DNA of 64,000 bases, from contig JAOPKE010000001.1 of assembly GCA_025517465.1 (NCBI GenBank), positions 1 to 64,000 of the forward strand, given 5' to 3'. This stretch comes from Halobacteria archaeon HArc-gm2. GTDB lineage: Archaea > Halobacteriota > Halobacteria > Halobacteriales > Haloarculaceae. The notes beneath the pieces are model-generated. The model worked only from the letters and a program-made list of their open reading frames with translations. It was not told where the DNA came from and ran no database searches. The number at the start of each line of letters is the position of its first letter. Position 1 is the first letter of the stretch. This document shows, one piece after another, positions 1-6,968 of this stretch. The position numbers and the translations under genes are program-made.

Positions 1-55
1 AGCGGAGCGAGGAGCGCAGCAAGCCCCGGGACCGGAGCGCGCCGAGGGCTTTCTG
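1..55. repeat. Right end of dispersed repeat element (copy A)
   Basis: The first 55 bases are identical to positions 58468-58522, the right part of the complete repeat copy F. The segment ends in the family signature CGCCGAGGGCTTTC, whose reverse complement is the left end of other copies. The rest of this copy lies outside the window. The remaining bases to 127 hold no gene; they are the 3' flank of the HerA-like gene. Confidence 0.75.
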
Positions 56-127
56 GGTGTTGCTGTCAATATTCGTTTCACTGGCTCAACTGAGGACCAA
101 CCGTTCAATACACACAACTACTGATCC

Positions 128-1999
128 CTAGTCCCGTCCGTGTCGGGTCAGGCAGTACGGCAGCCCCTGAATCTCCACGGGTTCGGAGTTGTCGGGCGAG
201 TAGACGACCATCTGGCCCTTCTCCATGTAGGGGACCTTCGATTCGAGGTTCGTCGGGATGTTCACCGCCGAGATTGCGTCCTCGTCGCCGAGGTTGAGGA
301 CGACCGTCGAGTTGATCTGTTTGAAAACCGGGTCGGCGATGTCCTGGGGGTCCTGGGTGATGAGGAACAGCCCCAGCCGTTCTTTCCGGCCCTGTTTCGC
401 GGCCTCGGTGAACTTCCCGATGACCTGGCGGGCCTGGACGTTGTCCGCGCCGGTGAGGAAGTTGTGGGCCTCGTCCATCCCGACGACCAGGGGCGTGTCC
501 TTGATGCGCTGGAAGTTCGGGTTGTTCGAGAGCTTCTCGTCGACGAGCATCGAGGCGAGCGCGAGGACGACCGTCGTCTTGCTCCGCGAGTTGTTGACGT
601 GGTACGTCGGGACGCAACTCAACTGGCCGGGGCGGACGAACTGGTCGACCAGATCGGTGATGGGCCGGGCGTCCTGGTCGAAGATGCCGTCGAAGCCATA
701 GGCGCGCCGCTTTATGGCGTCGAAGGTGGCCTCGTGGACCCGTCCCTGTTCGTCGAGTTCCTCCTTCAGCACGGGGTCGTCGAGGAACGTCCGGAACTGG
801 TCGTAGGTGCCGCCGGGGCCGTACTCGCGGCGGAAGCGGTCGAGCAGGAACTGGAGGGCGTTGTACTGGTTGTCGTTGAGCTGGCTGCCCGCGATGAGCC
901 AGGGGTTGTCGTACACCATCGTGAACGGGATGGTGAACTCGACCTGCTCGGCGCGGTGGTGGCTGGCCGAGTAGTCGGCGCCCTCGACCTTCGGGACGAA
1001 CGCCGTCGTCTGCTCGTGACCGCCGTAGGCGATGCCCTCGCGCTCGCAGCGCCGGGCGAACTCCTGAGACAGGTCGCCATCGCCGTGCATCTGGGAGTAC
1101 TCGTCCTGCGGGTCGAACATGACGACGCAGGGGGCGGCCTCGCGGTTCTCCCCCTCGACGGGATAGGAGCGCTCGTCGGCGAGGTACTGCCGGAGGACGT
1201 TCTTCGAGGCGTGGGTCTTCCCCGACCCCGTCCCGCCCGCGACGAGCGTGTGGCGGAAGACGAGCGGGTCGCCCTCCGAGTAGTCGTCCTTCAGCCGGTA
1301 GTCGATGGTCGGCGGTTCGGCGGCGGTCCGGACCTTCTCGCCGCCGACTGAGAGGTGGCCAAGGAAGACGCCGTCCTCCGGAATCTTCAGCCCGGTCTTG
1401 ATCTCGTTCTTGTCGGTGGCCTGCCGAACCACGGTCTCGGGCTTCGGCACGCGGTCGGTCATTCGGCGCTTGAGCCCGTCCTCGTCCTGGTAGAGGACGG
1501 CGACGGGTTCCAGTTCGGCCATGAACTTGAAGTCCTGTTCGTCGATGCCGCCGGAACGCATCGCCCGGCGGGCGTGGATCTCGGTAGCGTCGTCGGCGCG
1601 GAACTCCTGGGCGTACTCCAGGCCGGTGATCCGGCAGAACAGCCGCTCGCCGTCCGGATAGGGCGCCAGCAGGTACTTGCCGATGCGGACGTCCGAGCGG
1701 TTGCCGACGGTGACGTAGGCCCGCAGGCAGGTCTCCATCTCGTCCTCGCTGATGGTCAGCCCCTCCGAGGCCGAGAGGACGCCCAGGCCGTGGTCCTGCC
1801 CCGTCGCTTCGACGGCGAACTCCTCGAAGTCGTCCGTGGCGGTGTCGTCAGCCGATTCTCGTCCGCCCGGCGCGTCCTCGGCCGCAGTCCGCTGGCTCGC
1901 GGGTCCTTCGTCCCCGCTCGCCCCTTCCGAGGGCTCACTCCGTTCGCCCTCGCGGCCGTCGTCGCCCTCAAATTCCGTGAAATCCCCGAGATCGGACAT
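128..1999 (-). CDS. herA: HerA-like ATPase (DUF87/FtsK-HerA superfamily)
   Basis: A 623-residue P-loop ATPase of the HerA/FtsK class, expected to form a hexameric DNA translocase that works with the NurA nuclease in double-strand-break end resection. Walker A is GGTGSGKT at about residues 255-262. Walker B is VVGMDEAH at about 505-512. A sensor-like LITQDPQD follows near 546-553. A HAS-barrel-like region precedes the ATPase at about 85-250. The ATG at 1999 was chosen over an upstream in-frame Met because the protein then starts MSDLGDFTEF, a normal acidic haloarchaeal N-terminus. Residues 15-55 are low complexity and overlap palindromic GC-rich DNA. A NurA-type gene lies 3.7 kb away on the same strand (5669-6916), which supports a HerA role, although the pair is not adjacent. 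HerA assignment within DUF87 is likely but not proven. Confidence 0.85.
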   Translation of the reverse strand: MSDLGDFTEFEGDDGREGERSEPSEGASGDEGPASQRTAAEDAPGGRESADDTATDDFEEFAVEATGQDHGLGVLSASEGLTISEDEMETCLRAYVTVGNRSDVRIGKYLLAPYPDGERLFCRITGLEYAQEFRADDATEIHARRAMRSGGIDEQDFKFMAELEPVAVLYQDEDGLKRRMTDRVPKPETVVRQATDKNEIKTGLKIPEDGVFLGHLSVGGEKVRTAAEPPTIDYRLKDDYSEGDPLVFRHTLVAGGTGSGKTHASKNVLRQYLADERSYPVEGENREAAPCVVMFDPQDEYSQMHGDGDLSQEFARRCEREGIAYGGHEQTTAFVPKVEGADYSASHHRAEQVEFTIPFTMVYDNPWLIAGSQLNDNQYNALQFLLDRFRREYGPGGTYDQFRTFLDDPVLKEELDEQGRVHEATFDAIKRRAYGFDGIFDQDARPITDLVDQFVRPGQLSCVPTYHVNNSRSKTTVVLALASMLVDEKLSNNPNFQRIKDTPLVVGMDEAHNFLTGADNVQARQVIGKFTEAAKQGRKERLGLFLITQDPQDIADPVFKQINSTVVLNLGDEDAISAVNIPTNLESKVPYMEKGQMVVYSPDNSEPVEIQGLPYCLTRHGRD

Positions 2000-2078
2000 A
2001 GGACTGTGCACACGCTCCCCGGACAAACCGGTTTCCCCCGACGACACGCTTACCCTCGTGGCACCGTATTCCACGAGT

Positions 2079-2873
2079 ATGGATCCCCTGCGCGTGATGA
2101 CGTTCAACGTCCGTCTCGACACGGCGGACGACGGGGACGACGCCTGGCCGAACCGGCGCGACCTGGTTGCCGACACGATCCGGTACCACGCGCCCGACGT
2201 GATCGGCCTTCAGGAGCCCTTCGCCCACCAGCTCGACTATCTGGAGGAGGCGCTACCCGGCTACGAGTGGGTCGGCGAATCGCGGCTGGCGACCGACGGC
2301 GAGGGCGAACACGCGCCCATCGGCGTTCGGACCGACCGGTTCTCCCTCGTAGATTCGGAGACGTTCTGGCTCTCGGAGACACCCGACGAACCGGGGAGCC
2401 GCGGCTGGGACGGCAACCATCCGCGCGTCGCGACCTGGACGCGACTCGACGACGCGACGGCGGAGCGTCCGCTTGTCCACGTGAACACGCACCTCGACAA
2501 CAGAGGCGAGGTGGCGAGACGCGAGGGCGCTGCGCTCGTCGCGGAACGCGTGCGGGAACTTGCCGACGGAACGACGCCGGTGGTGACGGGCGACCTGAAC
2601 TGTCTCGCCGGCGAACCCGCACACGCACGACTCGACGGACTGGACCTGGGCGACGGCCGCCGGCTGGAACCCGCCGCCGAGACCGCGACGTTCCGTCACG
2701 GGCCCGAAACCACGCGAACCGACTTCCACGAACTCGACCCCGGGCGCAAGATCGACCACGTCTTCGTCCCGTCTGACTGCTCGGTCACCGGGTACGCCGC
2801 GCTCACGGACCGCGACGACACCCGCTATCCGTCGGACCACCTCCCCGTGGCGGTCGACGTCGTTCGTCGTTGA
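2079..2873 (+). CDS. Endonuclease/exonuclease/phosphatase (EEP) family protein
   Basis: A 264-residue metal-dependent phosphoesterase of the EEP fold. The N-terminus MTFNVRLDT and the following VIGLQE (about residues 47-52) are the classic Asn and Glu metal-binding motifs. VHVNTHLDN (about 140-148), TGDLNC (about 172-177), and the C-terminal KIDHVFV and SDHLPVAV blocks complete the catalytic set. Substrate cannot be told: family members hydrolyse nucleic acids, sphingolipids or inositol phosphates. The ATG at 2079 gives MDPLRVMTFNV, directly in front of the first conserved strand. It is divergent from the HerA-like gene with about 80 bases between them. Confidence 0.85.
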   Translation: MDPLRVMTFNVRLDTADDGDDAWPNRRDLVADTIRYHAPDVIGLQEPFAHQLDYLEEALPGYEWVGESRLATDGEGEHAPIGVRTDRFSLVDSETFWLSETPDEPGSRGWDGNHPRVATWTRLDDATAERPLVHVNTHLDNRGEVARREGAALVAERVRELADGTTPVVTGDLNCLAGEPAHARLDGLDLGDGRRLEPAAETATFRHGPETTRTDFHELDPGRKIDHVFVPSDCSVTGYAALTDRDDTRYPSDHLPVAVDVVRR

Positions 2874-2957
2874 CCCGTCCGGCCGGGTGTCGGTCGACGC
2901 GTCTGGCAAAAAGCTACCGGGGCAACGCTTGTTACGCCTGGTACCATAGCACAAACG

Positions 2958-3305
2958 ATGCTACAGATCAGTGGGAGTGCCGGTGGAACGACGCTGACGG
3001 GGACGCTCTACGAGGACGGCGAGCGCGCGCCCTCGTTCCGGGGTGCACCGGAAGAGAACGCCGCGTTCGTCTGGGTCTGCGACGAGTTCTACGCGGTCGC
3101 CTCCGGGGGGGCCGTCCAGCGCTTCGGCGACGAAGACGTCCGCGTCGCCTTCGAATCGCCGATGCCCCGGGGGTTCGAGGACCGCGAGCAAGCCGTCGCC
3201 GCCGCGAAAGAACACGTCCGGACGCAGTTCGCCCGGGTCGGCGTGCCAGCGGCGGACGTCGACGTTACCGTCGAACGGTTCGAAGCGGCCGGCGGCACGG
3301 CGTGA
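2958..3305 (+). CDS. Conserved haloarchaeal protein of unknown function
   Basis: A 115-residue acidic, soluble protein without membrane segments or recognisable catalytic motifs. It begins with a short beta-rich segment (LQISGSAGGTTLTGTLYEDG) and ends in a charged helix (EQAVAAAKEHVRTQFARVGV). It resembles a small haloarchaeal DUF family (possibly DUF7113), a label I offer from memory. It lies between the EEP gene and the ATP-grasp gene, in the same direction. A TATA-like stretch between it and the ATP-grasp gene suggests it is not necessarily in that operon, so a role with the peptide cassette is open. Confidence 0.7.
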   Translation: MLQISGSAGGTTLTGTLYEDGERAPSFRGAPEENAAFVWVCDEFYAVASGGAVQRFGDEDVRVAFESPMPRGFEDREQAVAAAKEHVRTQFARVGVPAADVDVTVERFEAAGGTA

Positions 3306-3332
3306 GGCGCGGGATAGAACCAGCGAAAGCTC

Positions 3333-3344
3333 TTTTTATTTTAC
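3333..3344 (+). promoter_or_regulatory. TATA-like promoter of the ATP-grasp/M50 operon
   Basis: The stretch TTTTTATTTTAC is a marked AT island in GC-rich DNA. Its centre lies about 28 bases before the ATG at 3367, the spacing expected when an archaeal TATA box drives a leaderless mRNA. No Shine-Dalgarno sequence is needed or seen. This is inferred from sequence composition only. Confidence 0.5.
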
Positions 3345-3366
3345 GGCCGACAGTTCGGATCGATAC

Positions 3367-4344
3367 ATGGTGGTCGCGCTCCTAGGAACGCGGGACGATC
3401 CGCAGGTCCGTTCGGTCGGAGCGGCCCTCGACGACCGGGACGCCGAGTGGGAACTGTGGAACTCGGGAGACTGGCCCGGAGCGGAGCCGGTTTCCCTGTC
3501 GGTCGGTTCCGGAACTGGTCCCTCCGAGACAGATTCCCATTCTAACTTCGATTCCGAGACCGCTCCATCGGGGACCCGGACCGTCGTCGGTGAGCCAGTT
3601 AATCCGGAACGGATCACGTCGGTGTACCTCCGACGCATCGGCCTCGACCCCCGCGGTCCCGAGTTCGAGGACGACCTGGCCGACCGCCCGTACTCGCTGG
3701 TCAACCAGGTCCGGGAGTACCGGGGCCTGGTCACGTCGGTCCTCAGGCACCTCGAATCGCGCGGCGTCCCGGTCGTCAATCCGGTCGCGGCCCAGTCGGT
3801 GCACGGACTCAAACCGTACCAGCTCGCCGCGTTCGAGGACGCCGGGATCCCCGTGCCCGACACGCTGGCGACGAACGACCCCGACGCCGCGAGCGCGTTC
3901 GTCGAGCGGGTCGACGACGCCGTCTACAAACCCGTCGGCGGCGGCGGGCACGCCCGGTCCATAACGCCGGCTGATCTCGATTCGGACCGTCTCGACCGCC
4001 TCGCCAACGCCCCCGTCCAGTTCCAGGAACGCGTCGCGGGCGAGAACTACCGCCTGTTCGTCGTCGGCGGCGACGTCGTCGCGACGGGCCACATCCGGAG
4101 CGAGGAACTCGACTACCGCCTCGGCGAGCACGAGGTGGACTCGGCGTCGGTCCCTTCGGCCGTCCAACGTGCCGCGGTCCGCGCCGCCGACGTCCTCGAC
4201 CTGCGCTTCGCGGGCGTCGACGTCATCGAACGGGACGGCGAGTTCGCCGTCCTCGAAGCGAACCCCTCGCCGATGTTCGCCGCCTTCGACGAGCGGGCGG
4301 GCACCGACGTCGCCGGCCACCTCGCCGCCTTCCTCGACCGATGA
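3367..4344 (+). CDS. RimK-like ATP-grasp ligase, candidate graspetide macrocyclase
   Basis: A 325-residue ATP-grasp enzyme. The pre-ATP-grasp region ends in VVNPVAAQSVHGLKPYQL (about residues 136-153) and VPDTLATNDP (about 163-172). The latter closely resembles the IPxTLVTNDP-type motif seen in MvdD/PsnB graspetide cyclases. The ATP-grasp core shows VYKPVGGGGHAR (about 186-197), FQERVAGENYRLFVVGG (about 219-235) and the metal/ATP-binding FAVLEANPSPMF (about 293-304). Such enzymes join a carboxylate to a nucleophile through an acyl phosphate; the microviridin/plesiocin branch forms side-chain esters or amides in a precursor peptide. The gene overlaps the next one, an M50 protease, by 4 bases. 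It lies 0.9 kb from a small ORF with a TTxxxxEE core motif (5289-5438). That context, more than the fold alone, points to peptide modification. A RimK-type amino-acid ligase is the alternative. Confidence 0.85.
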   Translation: MVVALLGTRDDPQVRSVGAALDDRDAEWELWNSGDWPGAEPVSLSVGSGTGPSETDSHSNFDSETAPSGTRTVVGEPVNPERITSVYLRRIGLDPRGPEFEDDLADRPYSLVNQVREYRGLVTSVLRHLESRGVPVVNPVAAQSVHGLKPYQLAAFEDAGIPVPDTLATNDPDAASAFVERVDDAVYKPVGGGGHARSITPADLDSDRLDRLANAPVQFQERVAGENYRLFVVGGDVVATGHIRSEELDYRLGEHEVDSASVPSAVQRAAVRAADVLDLRFAGVDVIERDGEFAVLEANPSPMFAAFDERAGTDVAGHLAAFLDR

Positions 4345-5249
4345 GCGACGACGCGGAGGGGACGTTCGGGTTCACGTGGGGCGAGACGGAGGGGCTGGTG
4401 TGGTTGCGCGACGACGCGGGCAACTACAAGCGGGTCGACCGCGAGTTGCTGGTCGACCTCAGGGCCGTCGCGGCGGGCGAGCGCCGGGTCGCGGACCTCT
4501 CCGAGAAGAAGCGCGCGGCCGTCGACCACCTCCGCGAGGCCGACTTTCTCCACTCCGGTGGCTCCGTCACCCGTCACGAGACGCCACCCGGTGTCACGCT
4601 CTGGCCGCGGCTCCTCGCGTTCGGTGTCGCGTTCGCCCTGCTCACGGCCTACGTCGGCTACCGGCTCCTGATCACCGGCATGCCTGTCGGCACCGGGACG
4701 GCGCCGAGCCTCGGCGGCGGCGTCGTCGGTGACCTGCTCCTCGCCGTCCCGGTGTTCGTCGCACTCGCGCTCGTTCACGAGGCGGGCCACTACTTCGCCG
4801 CCCGCCCGTACTTCCGCCCGTCGCTGGACCTGACGCTCCTCAACGGCGTCTTCCCGGCGTTCGTGACGCGAACGAACGACGCCTGGCGCTGCCCGCGAAG
4901 CGTCCGCGTCTGGATCAACCTCGCCGGGCCGGTCCTGGACTGTCTGCAGTGTCTCGTCCTCGCGGCGCTCTCGCTGTTCGTCTTCCCCGCGTCGTACCTG
5001 CTCGCCGTCCTCCCCATTTTCGAGTACGTCCGGCTCCTCTTCTCGCTGAACCCTTTCGTCCGCGGCGACGGCTACTGGATGCTGGTCGACTGGTTCGGCG
5101 CGACGAACCTCCACACCCGAGGCGTCCGCGACCTGAAGAACCTCGAACCGAGCGTCGGTGCGCTATACGCGACGCTCTCGACGGCCGTCACGCTGTTCGG
5201 CCTCGTGATGATGGGATACGTCGCCGCGACCCTCGCCGGCCTCGTGTGA
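4341..5249 (+). CDS. Membrane M50-type zinc protease with PqqD-like N-terminal domain
   Basis: A 302-residue integral membrane metalloprotease. Residues about 15-75 look like a PqqD/RiPP-recognition (RRE-like) winged domain: YKRVDRELLVDLRAVAAG, then a helix ending in LREADFLHSGG. Membrane segments follow at about 88-110 and 128-148. HEAGH at 146-150 gives the two zinc histidines and the catalytic Glu. NPFVRGDGYWMLVDW (about 237-251) supplies the distal Asp and matches the DGYY signature of peptide zinc metalloproteases found in RiPP and bacteriocin loci. At least two more membrane segments occupy about 205-230 and 275-300. The start codon overlaps the stop of the ATP-grasp gene (ATGA), implying translational coupling. 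The likely job is leader removal or export-linked cleavage of the peptide modified by the ATP-grasp enzyme; this is inference from domains and context. Confidence 0.85.
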   Translation: MSDDAEGTFGFTWGETEGLVWLRDDAGNYKRVDRELLVDLRAVAAGERRVADLSEKKRAAVDHLREADFLHSGGSVTRHETPPGVTLWPRLLAFGVAFALLTAYVGYRLLITGMPVGTGTAPSLGGGVVGDLLLAVPVFVALALVHEAGHYFAARPYFRPSLDLTLLNGVFPAFVTRTNDAWRCPRSVRVWINLAGPVLDCLQCLVLAALSLFVFPASYLLAVLPIFEYVRLLFSLNPFVRGDGYWMLVDWFGATNLHTRGVRDLKNLEPSVGALYATLSTAVTLFGLVMMGYVAATLAGLV

Positions 5250-5288
5250 GCGACCGGTGTGAGTCGCGACGGTTCGGGGATCGATACC

Positions 5289-5438
5289 TCAACAACCCGT
5301 CTCGAAACACGCCATCGTGATCGGACCGCCACCGCCCTCCTCGCCCACGGCGAGTGTGGTCGGCGTCGCGATGGACGCGTTCGTCCGCTCTTCCAGGTCT
5401 TCGACGAAGTGGACTTGTTCGTCTGAACTCATGTCCAT
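5289..5438 (-). CDS. Candidate graspetide (omega-ester RiPP) precursor peptide
   Basis: A 49-codon ORF convergent with the ATP-grasp/M50 operon, 39 bases past its end. The first part (residues 1-26) is an acidic leader with a helix-like HFVEDLEERTN. Residues 27-34 read TTLAVGEE, an exact fit to TTxxxxEE, the core motif of plesiocin-type graspetides in which two Thr esterify two Glu. A GGGGP linker follows. Residues 40-47 read ITMACFET, a second repeat that keeps the inner Thr (41) and inner Glu (46) but has lost the outer pair. The peptide ends G-C. Cysteines at 44 and 49 are unusual for a haloarchaeal protein. The start at 5438 fits a leaderless mRNA; an in-frame ATG at 5432 would give 47 residues. 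Small size makes chance ORFs possible, but the motif beside these two enzymes is hard to explain by chance. Confidence 0.75.
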   Translation of the reverse strand: MDMSSDEQVHFVEDLEERTNASIATPTTLAVGEEGGGGPITMACFETGC

Positions 5439-5460
5439 CCGACATGTGAATGTGAAGGGG

Positions 5461-5470
5461 TAAAAATATT
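5461..5470 (-). promoter_or_regulatory. TATA-like promoter of the precursor-peptide gene
   Basis: On the minus strand this reads AATATTTTTA, within a strongly AT-rich patch (5461-5500) that stands out from the GC-rich surroundings. It is centred about 27 bases upstream of the ATG at 5438, the position expected for a leaderless archaeal transcript. The peptide gene would therefore have its own promoter, separate from that of its putative modification enzymes. Confidence 0.5.
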
Positions 5471-5499
5471 ACTCCTATAATACTTAATATTAGCTGTTT

Positions 5500-5668
5500 T
5501 TCACAGGGAGGCCGTTCGTCCGGCGACCGCTCACGGGTCGCTTCGCTCCCCGTTCGCTATGAAGATGGTTCCTCCCTGCGGTCGGAACCATCCTACTCCT
5601 CGCGTGTCGCTCCTTTCAGTCGCTCCCGCTCGTCGTTGCGGAGGCCCCTCACTTCGTTCGGCGCCTCC
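5500..5668. repeat. Palindrome-rich non-coding stretch between peptide gene and nurA
   Basis: This gene-free stretch is built of short GC-rich inverted motifs of the CGCTTCGCTCC type found throughout the intergenic DNA of this window. It contains a clear hairpin with arms GATGGTTCC (5564-5572) and GGAACCATC (5584-5592). No start codon with a plausible reading frame is present. It may serve as a transcript end for nurA (which ends at 5669) or may be a decayed repeat. Confidence 0.4.
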
Positions 5669-6916
5669 CTACTCCTCGAACGCCACCCCCCACCGCTTAT
5701 CGTTGTATTCCCGCTGTTGCTCGCTGTCGAACTGTCGTTCGATCTCCTCGCGGAGCGCTTCCTTCTCGTCGCCGCCGATGCGGGCGAGTTCGTCGGCCTT
5801 GCGAACCGCCAGCGGCGGGCCGCGCTCGGCCGCGACGTCGGCGAGCACCTGGCGGGTGATGGCGTCCCGCGTCTCCTCGTCGCGGGTGATGCCGTAGGGC
5901 GATTCCACTCTGTACAGCAGGTCCTCGCGCGGGTCGTAGACGACGAAGAAGGTGACCTCGTAGGCCGCTGGTTCGAGTTCCCGCTCGATACCGAGGGCGT
6001 CGCCGCTGGTCGAGAGCACCTCGTCCGTCCCGACGCGCGAGCGGAACCAGTTGGTGAACGTCAGCGCGTCCGTGATGCGCTCGCCCTCGTCGTCGTGGCG
6101 TTCGAGCACCTGCCGGAAGAACGCGGCGTCGTTGGCCCACGGCGCGTTGCCCTGTTCTTTCCGCACGATGCGGGTGATGGCCTTCGACGTCGTCGACTTG
6201 ACGAACCCGGCTAGGGCGGCGTCGCGCTCGACGAACTCCTCGACGAGGGCGACGTAGTTTGCCACCACGTCGAGCACGTCGTCCTTGACGAGCAGTTCGG
6301 CCAGTTCCGGGTCGTGGTCGGCCCACTGGAGGAGCCCGGTGGGGTAGACGGGGCCGTCGAGAACGAGGAGGTCGTCGACCAGGTCGGCCTCCTTGAGCGC
6401 GTGCTCGCTCTCGGCGAGGTAGAGCGCCAGCGCGTGGACGACGTCCTGTTCGTACCGGTCGACGCGGGGGACCTGGAGGATGCGCTCGCGGGCGTACCCC
6501 TCGTCCTGCATCGTCCACTCCTCGCCCAGCGCCACCGAGACGTCGTTCGAGTGGGCGGTCATGACGATGGTCCGGCCGCGGTGGAGGTCCAGGTCGGAGG
6601 GCACCGACGCCATCGCGGCCTGGGCCACGTCGAGGACGATGCCGTTCTTGAACGTCGTCGGGTTGATCGTCCCCGAGTCCAGTCCGTGCTGGGTTGGGAA
6701 CGGGGGCTCCTGAAGCGCCGCGTCCTGGACGTCGACCAGCATCCGGGCCTGCTCCTCCACCGGTTCGAGGACGGGCTTTCCATCAGAAAGAAGCGGGTCG
6801 AGCAGGTCGTTCCACACGGTGCCGGCGAAGTCCCGGTGGTCGGTCGAGTCGACCCCCTGCGTGATGCGGCCCGCGAGTCGCGCGATGCCGTCGACGTGGA
6901 CCGGGTCCAGGGTCAT
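5669..6916 (-). CDS. nurA: NurA-type nuclease
   Basis: A 415-residue NurA-domain protein. NurA is a 5'-3' exo/endonuclease that acts with the HerA translocase in archaeal DNA end resection. The RNase H-like core is visible as NGIVLDVAQAAM (about residues 91-102, with the likely catalytic Asp 96), a following strand RTIVMTAH (about 115-122), and LLVLDGPVYPTG (about 183-194), a typical second acidic motif of the family. The C-terminal half carries the AITRIVRKEQGN and THQL-like helical regions and ends with a charged helix. The partner candidate is the HerA-like ATPase at 128-1999 on the same strand; a four-gene block lies between them. The protein from 6969 lies just upstream in the same direction with a 52-base gap. 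Confidence 0.8.
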   Translation of the reverse strand: MTLDPVHVDGIARLAGRITQGVDSTDHRDFAGTVWNDLLDPLLSDGKPVLEPVEEQARMLVDVQDAALQEPPFPTQHGLDSGTINPTTFKNGIVLDVAQAAMASVPSDLDLHRGRTIVMTAHSNDVSVALGEEWTMQDEGYARERILQVPRVDRYEQDVVHALALYLAESEHALKEADLVDDLLVLDGPVYPTGLLQWADHDPELAELLVKDDVLDVVANYVALVEEFVERDAALAGFVKSTTSKAITRIVRKEQGNAPWANDAAFFRQVLERHDDEGERITDALTFTNWFRSRVGTDEVLSTSGDALGIERELEPAAYEVTFFVVYDPREDLLYRVESPYGITRDEETRDAITRQVLADVAAERGPPLAVRKADELARIGGDEKEALREEIERQFDSEQQREYNDKRWGVAFEE

Positions 6917-6968
6917 TGCTCGAACCCTTCTTCGGGTTCGGGTTAAGTGTTTTCTCGGCCGTCTACGC

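Noticed and set aside
140-1351. Long plus-strand open frame opposite the HerA-like gene
   Set aside because: It is a shadow frame of the GC-rich herA coding strand; the product is Val/Arg-rich with no family features, and the minus-strand protein has intact Walker motifs.
5188-5445. 85-codon frame starting MSDGHEFRRTS on the minus strand over the precursor gene
   Set aside because: It is in a different frame, Arg-rich and runs into the M50 gene antisense; the 49-codon frame has the TTxxxxEE motif and normal acidic composition.
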